DNA from: Burkholderiaceae bacterium
GTDB lineage: Bacteria; Pseudomonadota; Gammaproteobacteria; Burkholderiales; Burkholderiaceae_C
Direction of reading: 5' to 3'
DNA: 64,000 bases
Assembly (NCBI GenBank): GCA_023150375.1
Contig: JAKLLA010000018.1
Location: 1-64,000 of the forward strand
Each line of letters starts with the position of its first letter. Positions within the stretch are counted from its first letter, which is position 1. This document shows positions 53,724-62,304 of this stretch, piece by piece. Position numbers and translations under genes: made by a program. The notes beneath the pieces were generated by a model. That model did no database searches, had not been told where the DNA came from, and was given only the letters and a program-made list of their open reading frames with translations.

Positions 53724-54641
53724 TCACCGGCCACCGCCCCGCAGCACCCAGGCCACGCCGAGCACGGTCAGGCCCATGCCCAGCAGCGTGGCAGCCCCCA
53801 GCGCCTCGTCGAAGAGCAGCCAGCCCATCAGGGCGGTACAGGGAGGCACCAGGTACAGCAGGCTGGTCACCCGGGTGGCCGCACCGCGCTGGATCAGCAG
53901 GTACAGCAGGGAGCTGGCCCCCAGCGTCAGCGCCACCACCGACCAGGCCAGCGCCGCCAGCATCTCGGGGTGCCAGTCCCAGCTGCCGGCCTCCAGCCAG
54001 GCGACCGGTGCACTCACGCCCAGGGCGGCGAGCAGCTGGACGGTGTTGGCCGTGCGGGCATCGCAGGGTCGCACATGGCGCTTCTGGTAGAGCGTGCCCG
54101 CCGTGATGCACAGCAGCGCCAGCAGCGCCAGGGCGAGGTTGTCCGCGCGCACCTCGCCGACGCCCAGCTTGTGCCAGACCACCAGGCCCAGTCCGCCGAA
54201 GCCCAGCAGCAGCCCCAGCCACTGGCGCAGACTCACGCGCTCGTGGGCCGCAGCTCCCGCGCCCTGCCGCGCCACCCACCAGGCCGTCAGCAGCGGCTGC
54301 AGCCCGACGATCAGCGCCACCGTGCCCGCACCGATGCCGGCCTTGACGGCCGCCCACACGCCGCCCAGGTAGCCCGCATGCATCAGCACGCCGGTCACCG
54401 CCAGGTGAAGCCACTGCGAGCGCCCCTGCGGCCAGCGCGCCCGCGCCCAGAGGATCCAGGGCAGGAAGCACAGCAGCGACAGCGCGTAGCGCAGGCTGAG
54501 GAATCCGATCGGCGGCGCGTGCGGCATGCCGTAGCGCGCCACGACGAAGCCCGTGCTCCAGATCAGCACGAAGACGACCGGCATCGCGCGCAGCCAGTCC
54601 TCGGAGTGCACCGCCGACGCGGCGGGGCCTGGGGCCGGCAC
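53724..54641 (-). CDS. EamA-family (DMT) transporter
   Basis: The 305-residue protein has ten hydrophobic helices in two EamA repeats, for example [19 protein letters not shown] at the start and [20 protein letters not shown] in the second half. Such proteins export amino acids or metabolites; the substrate is unknown. The frame begins with GTG at 54641, three bases after the pgsA stop, so it is co-translated with pgsA. An ATG further in (MPVVFVL) is an alternative. Confidence 0.82.
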   Translation of the reverse strand: MPAPGPAASAVHSEDWLRAMPVVFVLIWSTGFVVARYGMPHAPPIGFLSLRYALSLLCFLPWILWARARWPQGRSQWLHLAVTGVLMHAGYLGGVWAAVKAGIGAGTVALIVGLQPLLTAWWVARQGAGAAAHERVSLRQWLGLLLGFGGLGLVVWHKLGVGEVRADNLALALLALLCITAGTLYQKRHVRPCDARTANTVQLLAALGVSAPVAWLEAGSWDWHPEMLAALAWSVVALTLGASSLLYLLIQRGAATRVTSLLYLVPPCTALMGWLLFDEALGAATLLGMGLTVLGVAWVLRGGGR

Positions 54642-54644
54642 GGC

Positions 54645-55211
54645 TCAGCCCGCCTTGGCGCGGATTTCGGGCAGGGCCTTGCGCAGGTAGTAGACCATCG
54701 ACCACACCGTCAGCACGCTGGCCACCCCGATGGCCACCGTGCCCCACCAACGGGTGTCGATCAGCTCGAACAGTCGGCCGTCGTAGAGCAGGAAGGGAAT
54801 GGCGACCAGCTGCGCGGTGGTCTTGAGCTTGCCCAGCATGTGCACCGCCACGCTGCGCGAGGCGCCGATCTGCGCCATCCATTCGCGCAGTGCCGAGATC
54901 GTGATCTCCCGCCCGATGATGATCAGCGCCACCAGGGCGTTGACCCGGTCGAGCTGCAGCAGGATCAGCAGGGCCGCGCAGACCAGGATCTTGTCGGCCA
55001 CCGGATCGAGGAAGGCCCCGAACGAGGAGGTCTGATTCAGGCGCCGCGCCAGCCAGCCGTCCAGCCAGTCGGTCGCGGCCACGACCACGAAGAGCGAGGT
55101 GGCGCAGAGATTGCGCAGCTCCATGCTCCAGGGCAGGTAGTAGACGCCGACGATCAGCGGAATCGCGACGATGCGCGCCCAGGTGAGCAGCGTGGGCAGG
55201 GTGAAGAACAT
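54645..55211 (-). CDS. pgsA: CDP-diacylglycerol-glycerol-3-phosphate 3-phosphatidyltransferase
   Basis: PgsA makes phosphatidylglycerol phosphate at the inner membrane. The 188-residue protein has [20 protein letters not shown] and the CDP-alcohol phosphotransferase motif [11 protein letters not shown]...[10 protein letters not shown] with all four Asp residues. ATG 55211 starts the family sequence MFFTLP. The in-frame GTG at 55226 overlaps a CACAAT box, which argues against its use. EamA follows three bases after the stop. Confidence 0.92.
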   Translation of the reverse strand: MFFTLPTLLTWARIVAIPLIVGVYYLPWSMELRNLCATSLFVVVAATDWLDGWLARRLNQTSSFGAFLDPVADKILVCAALLILLQLDRVNALVALIIIGREITISALREWMAQIGASRSVAVHMLGKLKTTAQLVAIPFLLYDGRLFELIDTRWWGTVAIGVASVLTVWSMVYYLRKALPEIRAKAG

Positions 55212-55223
55212 GGTGACATTGTG
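55212..55223 (-). promoter_or_regulatory. -10-like box immediately before pgsA ATG
   Basis: CACAAT (55223-55218) then GTCACC then ATG at 55211. The hexamer and spacing equal those at uvrC and rlmD. No ribosome-binding site is present between the box and the ATG. Confidence 0.42.
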
Positions 55224-55274
55224 CACAGGATCGCGGCCGAGGCGCGGCCGCCTGGGCCCGAGGGGTCTTCCCCC

Positions 55275-57389
55275 TCAATGCAGGGCCCGGAAGATCTCCT
55301 CGGCCAGCTCGCGCGAGATGCCCTCCACCGTCGCCAGATCGTCCACGCCGGCGGCCGCCACGCCGCGCACGCCGCCGAAGCGCTGCAGCAGCCGGGCACG
55401 CTTCTTCGGCCCCACGCCGGGGATGTCCTCGAGCCGGCTTCCGGAGGTGCGCACCGACGCCCGGCGCGCACGCATGCCGGTGATCGCGAAGCGGTGGGCC
55501 TCGTCGCGGATCTGCGCCACCAGCATCAGCGCGGCCGAGTCGCGCCCCAGCGCGATCTTCTCGCGCCCGTCGGCGAAGACCAGTTCCTCGAGCCCCACCT
55601 TGCGCCCCTCACCCTTCTCGACGCCGACGATCAGGCCGATGTCCAGACCGAGCGACTCGAACACCTCGCGCGCCATCGCCACCTGGCCGCGCCCGCCGTC
55701 CACCAGCACCAGATCGGGCAGGCGGGCCTCGCCCTGCTGGGCGGCTTCGGCCAGGCGGGCGTACCGGCGTGTCAGCACCTGGCGCATCGCGGCGTAGTCG
55801 TCGCCCGGGGTGATGCCGGCAATGTTGAAGCGCCGGTACTGTGACGGCTGCATGCGGTGCTGCTCGAACACCACGCAGGAGGCCTGGGTGGCCTCGCCGG
55901 CGGTGTGGCTGATGTCGAAGCACTCGATGCGCAACCCGTCGAGCTGTGCGTCGATCCCGTCGGGAGCCAGGTCGAGCAGGTCGGCCAGCGCCCGGGTGCG
56001 CGCCTGCTGCGAGCCTTCCTCGGCGAGCAGGCGCGCCAGCGCGAGCTCGCAGCCGCGCTGTGCCATGTCGAGCCAGGCGCGGCGCGGCTCGCGCGGCTGG
56101 TGCTGGGCCGTCACGCGGTGGCCGACCTGCTCGGACAGCGCCGCGAGCAGGTCCCGATCCACCGCACGGCCGGTGACCAGCAGCGGCGGACAGGCGCTGC
56201 CGAGGTAGTGCTGGGCGATGAAGGCCTCCAGCACCCGGGTCTCGATGCGCTCGAGCACCGCGGCCGTGGAATCCGGCCCGGTGTGCGACACCGAGGCCGG
56301 CAGCGCCGATGCGCCCCCCTCGGCCGCCGCTGGTTCGCCGTCGCCCCCCTCGGCCGTCGTCATGGCGGCGGGCTCGGGCGGCAGCAGCAGCGCCTCGGCC
56401 GACTCGAGCGCGGCGGCCTCCTCGACGTGGCTGGGAAAGTAGGCCCGGTCGCCCAGATGCCGGCCACCGCGCACCATCGCCAGGTTCACGCAGGCCCGGC
56501 CACCCTGCACCTTGACGGCCAGGATGTCGGTGTCGTGCTCGGCGTCGGTGTCCACCGCCTGCTGGTGCAGCACCTTGGCCAGTGCGCCGATCTGGTCGCG
56601 CAGCTGCGCAGCCGACTCGAAATCCAGCCGCCCGGCCGCCTCCAGCATGCGCGCCTGCAACTGCTCGACCACCTCCCCGGCATGCCCCTCGAGGAAGCGC
56701 ACCGCCTGGGCCACGTCGCGCGCATAGTCCTCGGCCGAGATGGCCTGCACGCAGGGCGCGGAGCAGCGGTGGATCTGGTGCAGCAGGCAGGCGCGGCTGC
56801 GGTTGGCGAAAACGCTGTCCTCGCAGGTGCGCAGGCGGAACACCTTCTGCACCAGCTGGATGCCCTCCTTCACCGCCCAGGCGCTCGGGTAGGGGCCGAA
56901 ATAGCGGTGCCGCCGGTCCACCGAGCCGCGAAAGTAGGCCACGCGCGGGTAGGCATGGCTGACCAGCTTCAGGTACGGGTAGCTCTTGTCGTCGCGGAAG
57001 AGGATGTTGAAGCGCGGCTGCTGCGTCTTGATGAGATTGTTCTCGAGCAGCAGCGCCTCGGCCTCCGACCGCACCACCGTCGTCTCCATGCGATGGATGC
57101 GCCCCACCATGTGGCCGATGCGCGTGCCGCCATGCTCCTTGTGGAAGTAGCTGGAGACGCGCTTCTTCAGGTTGCGCGCCTTGCCCACGTAGAGCAGCTG
57201 CTCCTGGGCGTCGAAGTAGCGGTAGACGCCAGGCAGGCCCGGCAGCGCCGCCACCTCGGCCAGCAGGCGTTCGCGCGCCCGGGCGGCAGCGTCGGGCACG
57301 CTCGCAGCAGCGTCGCCCGGGGACGCAGGCCCGGTCGCGCAGGCGGGCTGCATCGGAGCATCGTCGGCAGGCAGGGCGGGCGTGGACAT
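55275..57389 (-). CDS. uvrC: excinuclease ABC subunit C
   Basis: UvrC makes both cuts in nucleotide excision repair. The 704-residue enzyme has a GIY-YIG nuclease (about 45-130, [20 protein letters not shown]), a Cys-rich region ([20 protein letters not shown]), a UVR motif (about 250, [20 protein letters not shown]), an RNase H-like nuclease ([33 protein letters not shown]) and a C-terminal helix-hairpin-helix ([20 protein letters not shown]). A Glu/Ala/Gly-rich insert of about 40 residues near 375 is not in E. coli UvrC (610 aa). ATG 57389 starts at the conserved length. It is divergent from earP. Confidence 0.93.
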   Translation of the reverse strand: MSTPALPADDAPMQPACATGPASPGDAAASVPDAAARARERLLAEVAALPGLPGVYRYFDAQEQLLYVGKARNLKKRVSSYFHKEHGGTRIGHMVGRIHRMETTVVRSEAEALLLENNLIKTQQPRFNILFRDDKSYPYLKLVSHAYPRVAYFRGSVDRRHRYFGPYPSAWAVKEGIQLVQKVFRLRTCEDSVFANRSRACLLHQIHRCSAPCVQAISAEDYARDVAQAVRFLEGHAGEVVEQLQARMLEAAGRLDFESAAQLRDQIGALAKVLHQQAVDTDAEHDTDILAVKVQGGRACVNLAMVRGGRHLGDRAYFPSHVEEAAALESAEALLLPPEPAAMTTAEGGDGEPAAAEGGASALPASVSHTGPDSTAAVLERIETRVLEAFIAQHYLGSACPPLLVTGRAVDRDLLAALSEQVGHRVTAQHQPREPRRAWLDMAQRGCELALARLLAEEGSQQARTRALADLLDLAPDGIDAQLDGLRIECFDISHTAGEATQASCVVFEQHRMQPSQYRRFNIAGITPGDDYAAMRQVLTRRYARLAEAAQQGEARLPDLVLVDGGRGQVAMAREVFESLGLDIGLIVGVEKGEGRKVGLEELVFADGREKIALGRDSAALMLVAQIRDEAHRFAITGMRARRASVRTSGSRLEDIPGVGPKKRARLLQRFGGVRGVAAAGVDDLATVEGISRELAEEIFRALH

Positions 57390-57401
57390 GGCGGAATTGT
57401 G
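57390..57401 (-). promoter_or_regulatory. -10-like box immediately before uvrC ATG
   Basis: CACAAT (57401-57396) then TCCGCC then ATG at 57389, identical over 15 bp to the rlmD start region. Confidence 0.42.
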
Positions 57402-57409
57402 CCGCTGCC

Positions 57410-57415
57410 GATAAT
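57410..57415 (+). promoter_or_regulatory. -10 box immediately before earP ATG
   Basis: GATAAT, five bases (GGGCC) before the ATG. With normal spacing transcription would begin within the start codon region, so the mRNA may be leaderless. Confidence 0.4.
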
Positions 57416-57420
57416 GGGCC

Positions 57421-58650
57421 ATGCCTGCCGCCACTTCTCCTGCCGTCGGGCCCGCAGCGGCGCCGGACAGGCTCGCCTGGGACCTGTTCTGCCGCGTCAT
57501 CGACAACCACGGTGACCTCGGCGTGTGCTGGCGCCTGGCCCGCGACCTGGCGCAGCGCGGCCAGCGCGTGCGCCTGTGGGTGGACGATGCCCGTGCCCTC
57601 GCCTGGATGGCGCCGGACGGCGCCGAAGGGGTCAGCGTGCGGCCCTGGCGCGATCCGCTGCCCGACGAACGCCCTGGCGACGTGGTGATCGAGGCCTTCG
57701 GCTGCGACCCGCCCGAGGCCTTCGTGCGGCGCATGGCCACGCGGCCCGAAGGCGAGGACGCGCCGCTCTGGCTCAACCTCGAGTACCTCAGCGCCGAGGC
57801 CTATGTCGAACGCTCGCACGGCCTGCCCTCGCCACAGTGGAGCGGCCCCGGCCAGGGCCTGACCAAGTGGTTCTTCTACCCGGGCTTCACCCCGGCCACC
57901 GGCGGCCTGCTGCGCGAGGCGGCCTGGCTGGCCCGGCGTGATACACACGATGGCGACGCCTTCCTCGCGCAGAGGCTCGGCCTGCGGCGGCGTGGCCACG
58001 CGCCGCGGCGGGAAGCCGTCGCGCTGCTGTTCGGCTATGCCCAGCCGGCGCTGCCGGGCTGGCTCGGGCGGCTCGCCGACGCGCGCGAACCCCTCACCCT
58101 GCTGGTCACCCCGGGCCACAGCGCCGTCGCGGTGTCTGGCTGGCTCGGGCTCGAACGTCCACCACCGCCGGGCAGCGAGGCGTTGCGCGGCCCTCTGCGC
58201 CTGCACTTCCTGCCCCAGGTCGACCAGCTGGACTTCGACCGCCTGCTGTGGAGCTGCGACCTGAACCTCGTGCGCGGTGAAGACTCGGCCCTGCGCGCGC
58301 TCTGGGCCGGCCGGCCTTTCCTGTGGCAGCTCTACCCGCAGGACGACCTTGCCCACCTGGCCAAGCTCGACGCCTTCCTGCACGTCTACCTCGCGGGGGC
58401 CCCGGCCGCGCTGGCCGCACAGCTCGAGCGCGCCTTTCAGGTCTGGAACGATGCAAACCGCGCGACGGACACGGCCGGCCTGCCGGCCGACCCCGCGGCC
58501 TGGCGCGACCCGCTCTGGTGCGACTGGGCGGTCCGGCGCAGCACCGAACTGGCCCGGGCCCCCGACCTGACCACGCAACTGCTGGCCTTCGTCGCCCGGC
58601 ACCAGGCGGGCGGACCCGCCGCCCGGGACGTCCGCTCGGAAGCACGGTAG
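57421..58650 (+). CDS. earP: EF-P arginine rhamnosyltransferase
   Basis: EarP attaches rhamnose from dTDP-rhamnose to Arg32 of elongation factor P, activating it for proline-rich translation. The 409-residue GT-B fold protein shows [55 protein letters not shown] and the C-terminal nucleotide-sugar site region [40 protein letters not shown]. All are typical of EarP. It precedes efp, as expected, by about 160 bp. Confidence 0.94.
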   Translation: MPAATSPAVGPAAAPDRLAWDLFCRVIDNHGDLGVCWRLARDLAQRGQRVRLWVDDARALAWMAPDGAEGVSVRPWRDPLPDERPGDVVIEAFGCDPPEAFVRRMATRPEGEDAPLWLNLEYLSAEAYVERSHGLPSPQWSGPGQGLTKWFFYPGFTPATGGLLREAAWLARRDTHDGDAFLAQRLGLRRRGHAPRREAVALLFGYAQPALPGWLGRLADAREPLTLLVTPGHSAVAVSGWLGLERPPPPGSEALRGPLRLHFLPQVDQLDFDRLLWSCDLNLVRGEDSALRALWAGRPFLWQLYPQDDLAHLAKLDAFLHVYLAGAPAALAAQLERAFQVWNDANRATDTAGLPADPAAWRDPLWCDWAVRRSTELARAPDLTTQLLAFVARHQAGGPAARDVRSEAR

Positions 58651-58813
58651 AATCCCGCGTTTTTGCGGCGCAGCACAGGCGCAGCCGAGTCACACGCCCC
58701 GCACCGCGAAGCCCGCCCACCTGCACGCAGGCGTGTGCCGCCCTCCCCCTCGGGAGCCGAGCGCCTGAGCAGTACCTACCGTGCCCCGTCGACGGGGCCA
58801 CATGGACATCGAA

Positions 58814-59368
58814 ATGAAGATCGCACAGGAAATCCGCGCCGGCAACGTGATCATGCAGGGCAAGGACCCGATGGTCGTGCTGAAGACCGAATACAGCCGC
58901 GGTGGCCGCAACGCCGCCACCGTGCGCATGAAGCTCAAGAGCCTGCTGAACAACTCGGGCACCGAGGTCGTCTTCAAGGCCGACGACAAGATGGACCAGA
59001 TCATCCTCGACAAGAAGGAGTGCACCTACTCCTACTTCGCCGACCCGATGTACGTCTGGATGGACACCGAGTACAACCAGTACGAGGTCGAGGCCGAGAA
59101 CATGGGCGACGCCGTGAACTACCTCGAGGACGGCATGTCCGCCGAGGTGGTGTTCTACGAAGGCAAGGCCATCTCGGTCGAACTGCCCACCTCCATCGTG
59201 CGCGAAATCACCTGGACCGAGCCGGCCGTCAAGGGCGACACCTCGGGCAAGGTGCTCAAGCCGGCCAAGATCGCCACCGGCTACGAGATCATGGTGCCGA
59301 TCTTCGTCGCCCAGGGCGACAAGGTGGAAATCGACACCCGCACCAACGAGTACCGCAAGCGCGTCTGA
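58814..59368 (+). CDS. efp: elongation factor P (arginine type)
   Basis: EF-P relieves ribosome stalling at proline runs. Starting from the ATG at 58814 gives 184 residues, with [20 protein letters not shown] and Arg exactly at position 32 in YSRGGRNAA, the rhamnosylation site of EarP-type EF-P. An ATG four codons earlier (58802) would shift it to 36, so the later start is preferred. The three beta-barrel domains appear complete. An excellent terminator follows. Confidence 0.95.
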   Translation: MKIAQEIRAGNVIMQGKDPMVVLKTEYSRGGRNAATVRMKLKSLLNNSGTEVVFKADDKMDQIILDKKECTYSYFADPMYVWMDTEYNQYEVEAENMGDAVNYLEDGMSAEVVFYEGKAISVELPTSIVREITWTEPAVKGDTSGKVLKPAKIATGYEIMVPIFVAQGDKVEIDTRTNEYRKRV

Positions 59369-59420
59369 CCGCGCCCGACGGCACTGCCGACCGGCAGCGC
59401 GCCGTTGCACTAGGCACGAG

Positions 59421-59445
59421 GGCCCCGACGAGGGGCCTTTTTTTT
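59421..59445 (+). terminator. Rho-independent terminator of efp
   Basis: The stem GGCCCC-GACGA-GGGGCC is followed by eight T residues (59438-59445), about 50 bp after the efp stop. It is the clearest terminator in the window. Confidence 0.9.
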
Positions 59446-59515
59446 CCTTCGGGCCGCCCGCAGGCTGCCCGGCACCCGTCGCGGCGAGCGCGCCGGGCGC
59501 TCGCCGCCCGGTGCC

Positions 59516-60196
59516 TCATTGCTCGCGGAAGGAGATCTCCAGCGTGGCCGTGGTCTCGACGCCGCCGGGCACCTGACACTCGAGGCGGCGCACCGCACGG
59601 CTGACGTCGCGGTAGTACTCGCGCGGGCCGGAAACCTGCCGGACCTCGACGATCTCGTTGCCCTTGAAGCGGATCGACAGCTGCACCACGCCCTCGATGC
59701 CCACCTTGTCGTACAGCCCGGCCAGCGAGGCCTGCAGCGTGTCCTTGTGGCCCGGGCAGACCACGCCGATCTCCAGCTTCGCCGGAGCGGCCGGGGGGGC
59801 CGGCGGCGGGGGCGGCGGCGCAGGCGGGGGCGGCGGCTTGATCTCCACCGGCTTTTCCGGCGGCGTGGTCTGCACCGCCTGAATCACCGGGGCCGCCGGT
59901 GCCGGCGGAGGCTGCACCTCCGGTGGCGGCACATACGGCGGCGGGGGCGCCTCCACCGGTGGCGGTTTGTCCAGCACCTTCATTTCCTTCGGCGGCGGAG
60001 GCGGCGGCGGCGGGGGTGGCGGGGGCGGCAGGATCTCCTCGACGATCTTCATCTCGATCGGCTTCTTGATGATCTCGACCGCCTTGCGCGCCAGCCCGGA
60101 GACCAGCCCCCAGACGATCAGCACGTGCAGCAGGACCACGAACCCGATGCCGACATACCTGCCGGCCGGATTCTTCGGTCGGTACTCCAGATCCAT
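59516..60196 (-). CDS. tonB: energy transducer TonB
   Basis: TonB couples the ExbB/ExbD motor to outer-membrane receptors. The 226-residue protein has an N-terminal membrane helix (YVGIGFVVLLHVLIVWGLVS), a Pro-rich periplasmic region with 13 consecutive prolines (59990-60028) and other short Pro runs, and a C-terminal TonB domain (KVGIEGVVQLSIRFKGNEIV, YYRDVSRAVRRLECQVPGG). ATG 60196 has GGAG ten bases upstream; TTG at 60205 is less likely. It is last in the exbB-exbD-exbD-tonB operon. Confidence 0.9.
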   Translation of the reverse strand: MDLEYRPKNPAGRYVGIGFVVLLHVLIVWGLVSGLARKAVEIIKKPIEMKIVEEILPPPPPPPPPPPPPKEMKVLDKPPPVEAPPPPYVPPPEVQPPPAPAAPVIQAVQTTPPEKPVEIKPPPPPAPPPPPPAPPAAPAKLEIGVVCPGHKDTLQASLAGLYDKVGIEGVVQLSIRFKGNEIVEVRQVSGPREYYRDVSRAVRRLECQVPGGVETTATLEISFREQ

Positions 60197-60275
60197 GTGG
60201 ATCAATCTCCTGTTCTGACGCAGGCCCTCGACGGCGCTTCGCAGAGGCGCCCTGCCGACGGCCTGCGGCGGCGGC

Positions 60276-60707
60276 TCAGCGGCCGATGAACTGCTCCGAC
60301 CCGATCACGCCCAGCTTGAGCAGGCCCTTGCGCTGCGCGGACACCATCACCTCGGCGAAGGTGTTGTAGTTCGACAGCTTGTTGGGCCGGATGTGAATCT
60401 CCGGCTGCACCGCCCGCTCGGCCGCGGCAGCCATCTTCGCCTCGAGATCGGCACGATCGACCACCGGCAGGCCCTGCCAGTAGACGACGCTCTTCTCGTC
60501 GATGTCGATCTTCACCACTTCCGGCTTGACCTCGCTGGGCGGGGGCGTGCCCACCGGCATGTTGAGGTTCACCGAGTGCAGCTGGATCGGGATGGTGATG
60601 ATCAGCATCACCAGCAGCACCAGCATCACGTCGATCAGCGGCGTGGTGTTGATGTCCATGATCGGCTCGGCATCGTCGCCCGAGCCCTGGCCCACGTTCA
60701 TGCCCAT
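60276..60707 (-). CDS. exbD: ExbD/TolR-family biopolymer transport protein (second copy)
   Basis: The 143-residue protein has one membrane helix carrying the functional Asp in NTTPLIDVMLVLLVMLIITI, and a periplasmic domain that ends GVIGSEQFIGR. The first 18 residues are Gly/Asp-rich. It lies nine bases after the first exbD stop, tightly linked, and 79 bp before tonB. Two exbD genes next to one exbB occur in Xanthomonas-type TonB systems. Confidence 0.9.
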   Translation of the reverse strand: MGMNVGQGSGDDAEPIMDINTTPLIDVMLVLLVMLIITIPIQLHSVNLNMPVGTPPPSEVKPEVVKIDIDEKSVVYWQGLPVVDRADLEAKMAAAAERAVQPEIHIRPNKLSNYNTFAEVMVSAQRKGLLKLGVIGSEQFIGR

Positions 60708-60716
60708 CGCTGCCTC

Positions 60717-61142
60717 CTAGCCGCGCACCGGCGGTTCGGTGATGAAGGCGATCTTCGAGATGCCCGCGCGCTGGCAGGCATACACGATGCGCCCCACCGA
60801 GTCGTACTGGGCCGTCAGATCACCGCGGATGTGCACCTCCGGCTGAGGATCCATCACCGCGATCTTCTTGAGCCGCTCGACCAGCTGGTCGGTGTGCGCC
60901 ACCCGGGCATCGAACCAGTAGATGCCACCCTTGGCATCCACCGTGACGACGATGTTCTCCGGCTTGCTCTCCCGGACCTCGTTGCGCTCCTTGGGCAGGT
61001 CGACCGCGATCGAATAGTTCACCACCGGAATGGTGATGAGGAAGATGATCAGCAGCACCAGCATCACGTCCACCAGGGGAGTGGTGTTGATGGTGGAGAC
61101 GACCTCGTCTTCCTCGCTGCTGGAACCGACGGACATTCCCAT
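60717..61142 (-). CDS. exbD: ExbD/TolR-family biopolymer transport protein (first copy)
   Basis: The 141-residue protein has the membrane helix NTTPLVDVMLVLLIIFLITI with the proton-path Asp, and the periplasmic region PEVHIRGDLTAQYDSVGRIV. It differs clearly from the second copy (acidic N terminus SSSEEDEVVST, different periplasmic half), so they are paralogues and not a recent duplicate. It lies 23 bp after the exbB stop. Confidence 0.9.
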   Translation of the reverse strand: MGMSVGSSSEEDEVVSTINTTPLVDVMLVLLIIFLITIPVVNYSIAVDLPKERNEVRESKPENIVVTVDAKGGIYWFDARVAHTDQLVERLKKIAVMDPQPEVHIRGDLTAQYDSVGRIVYACQRAGISKIAFITEPPVRG

Positions 61143-61165
61143 GCTGCGCTCCCGTGCCCTGGGGC

Positions 61166-61990
61166 TCAGCCGCGGCCGGCCTTGCCGTTGCCGTTGGCCA
61201 GCAGCACCGCGTGCAGGTCGCCGCTGAAGGCGCGCACCTCGTCCATCACGCCCTTGTTGCGGCGCACCAGCCAGTTGTAGCCCAGCACCGCCGGCACCGC
61301 CACGGCCAGACCGATGGCCGTCATGATCAGCGCTTCACCCACCGGACCGGCCACCTTGTCGATCGAGGCCTGGCCCGCCACGCCGATGGCGGTGAGCGCA
61401 TGGTAGATGCCCCAGACCGTGCCGAACAGGCCGACGAAGGGGGCCGTCGAACCCACCGTGGCGAGGAAGGCCAGGCCGTCCTGCAGACGAGACTGCACCC
61501 GCTCGGTAGCGCGCTGCAGCGACATCGTCACCCACTCGTGCAGTTCGATCTGCCCGAGCAGCCCGGTGTGCTTCTGCGTGGCCGCCTGGCCCGCCTCGGC
61601 AATGAAGCGGAACGGGCTGCCGTCGGCCAGCCCCTCGGCGCCCTGCTTGACGCTGGGCGCCTGCCAGAACGAATCGGCCGCCTGACGGGCCTGCTTGAGC
61701 ATGCGCTGCTGCTCGATCAGCTTGGTGACGATGATGTACCAGCTGCCCACCGACATGATCACCATGATCACCAGCACGCCCTTGGCGACCAGGTCGCTCT
61801 GGGCCCACAGGGCCGACAGGCCGTACGGGTTGTCGACCACGGCCGTCGTGGCCGCCGCAGCGGCCGTCACAGCCGACGCACTGGCCGCCAGCTCCGGCGC
61901 GGAAGCCTGCGCGAAGGCCTGCCCGGCCAGGAGGCCAAGGATCGACACGGCGGCAGCGCCCGCCAGTTTGCCAAGCAAACGAACCGACAT
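61166..61990 (-). CDS. exbB: ExbB/TolQ-family proton channel protein with signal peptide
   Basis: The 274-residue protein has an N-terminal signal-like segment (AGAAAVSILGLLAGQAFAQA), an Ala-rich linker and the three MotA/TolQ/ExbB helices, with GSTAPFVGLFGTVWGIYHAL, MTAIGLAVAVPAVLGYNWLV. The cleavable signal is present in the longer ExbB type. GAGGTG precedes the ATG at 61990; longer frames are not used. It heads exbB-exbD-exbD-tonB. Confidence 0.92.
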   Translation of the reverse strand: MSVRLLGKLAGAAAVSILGLLAGQAFAQASAPELAASASAVTAAAAATTAVVDNPYGLSALWAQSDLVAKGVLVIMVIMSVGSWYIIVTKLIEQQRMLKQARQAADSFWQAPSVKQGAEGLADGSPFRFIAEAGQAATQKHTGLLGQIELHEWVTMSLQRATERVQSRLQDGLAFLATVGSTAPFVGLFGTVWGIYHALTAIGVAGQASIDKVAGPVGEALIMTAIGLAVAVPAVLGYNWLVRRNKGVMDEVRAFSGDLHAVLLANGNGKAGRG

Positions 61991-62260
61991 GAATTCACAC
62001 CTCATGAAGTACTTCGGCCAGCCCCGACGAAATCGTCCGAGGCGCCCGCGAGGCGTGCGCCGGCCGAAATGAATCTGAAAAGGTCGATAACCGGGAGTCC
62101 CGACCCTGCCCATTGCAGCGATTATGCGTGCAACGCGTCACAAGAATCGGCCCGGCATGGCGAAACACCGCGATCGAAGGGTTTCCAGACCCACGCCGAT
62201 GGCGTTTTGCAGCCCCGGACCGATTTCCACGCCGAACCCGTCGTCACGCGGGCAACGAAG

Positions 62261-62282
62261 AAAGGGCACCAGGGTGCCCTTT
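62261..62282 (-). terminator. hairpin terminator of the TonB-dependent receptor gene
   Basis: On the minus strand AAAGGGCACC-CT-GGTGCCCTTT is followed by CTTCGTT, 23 bp after the receptor stop. The core is the same as the hairpin after nlpD. Confidence 0.65.
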
Positions 62283-62304
62283 GCTTGCCGTCGAGGCCCG
62301 GGGA

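Noticed and set aside
53551-55278. Very long frame joined to the hupB frame
   Set aside because: It crosses pgsA and eamA in a wrong frame; only the last 90 codons are HU.
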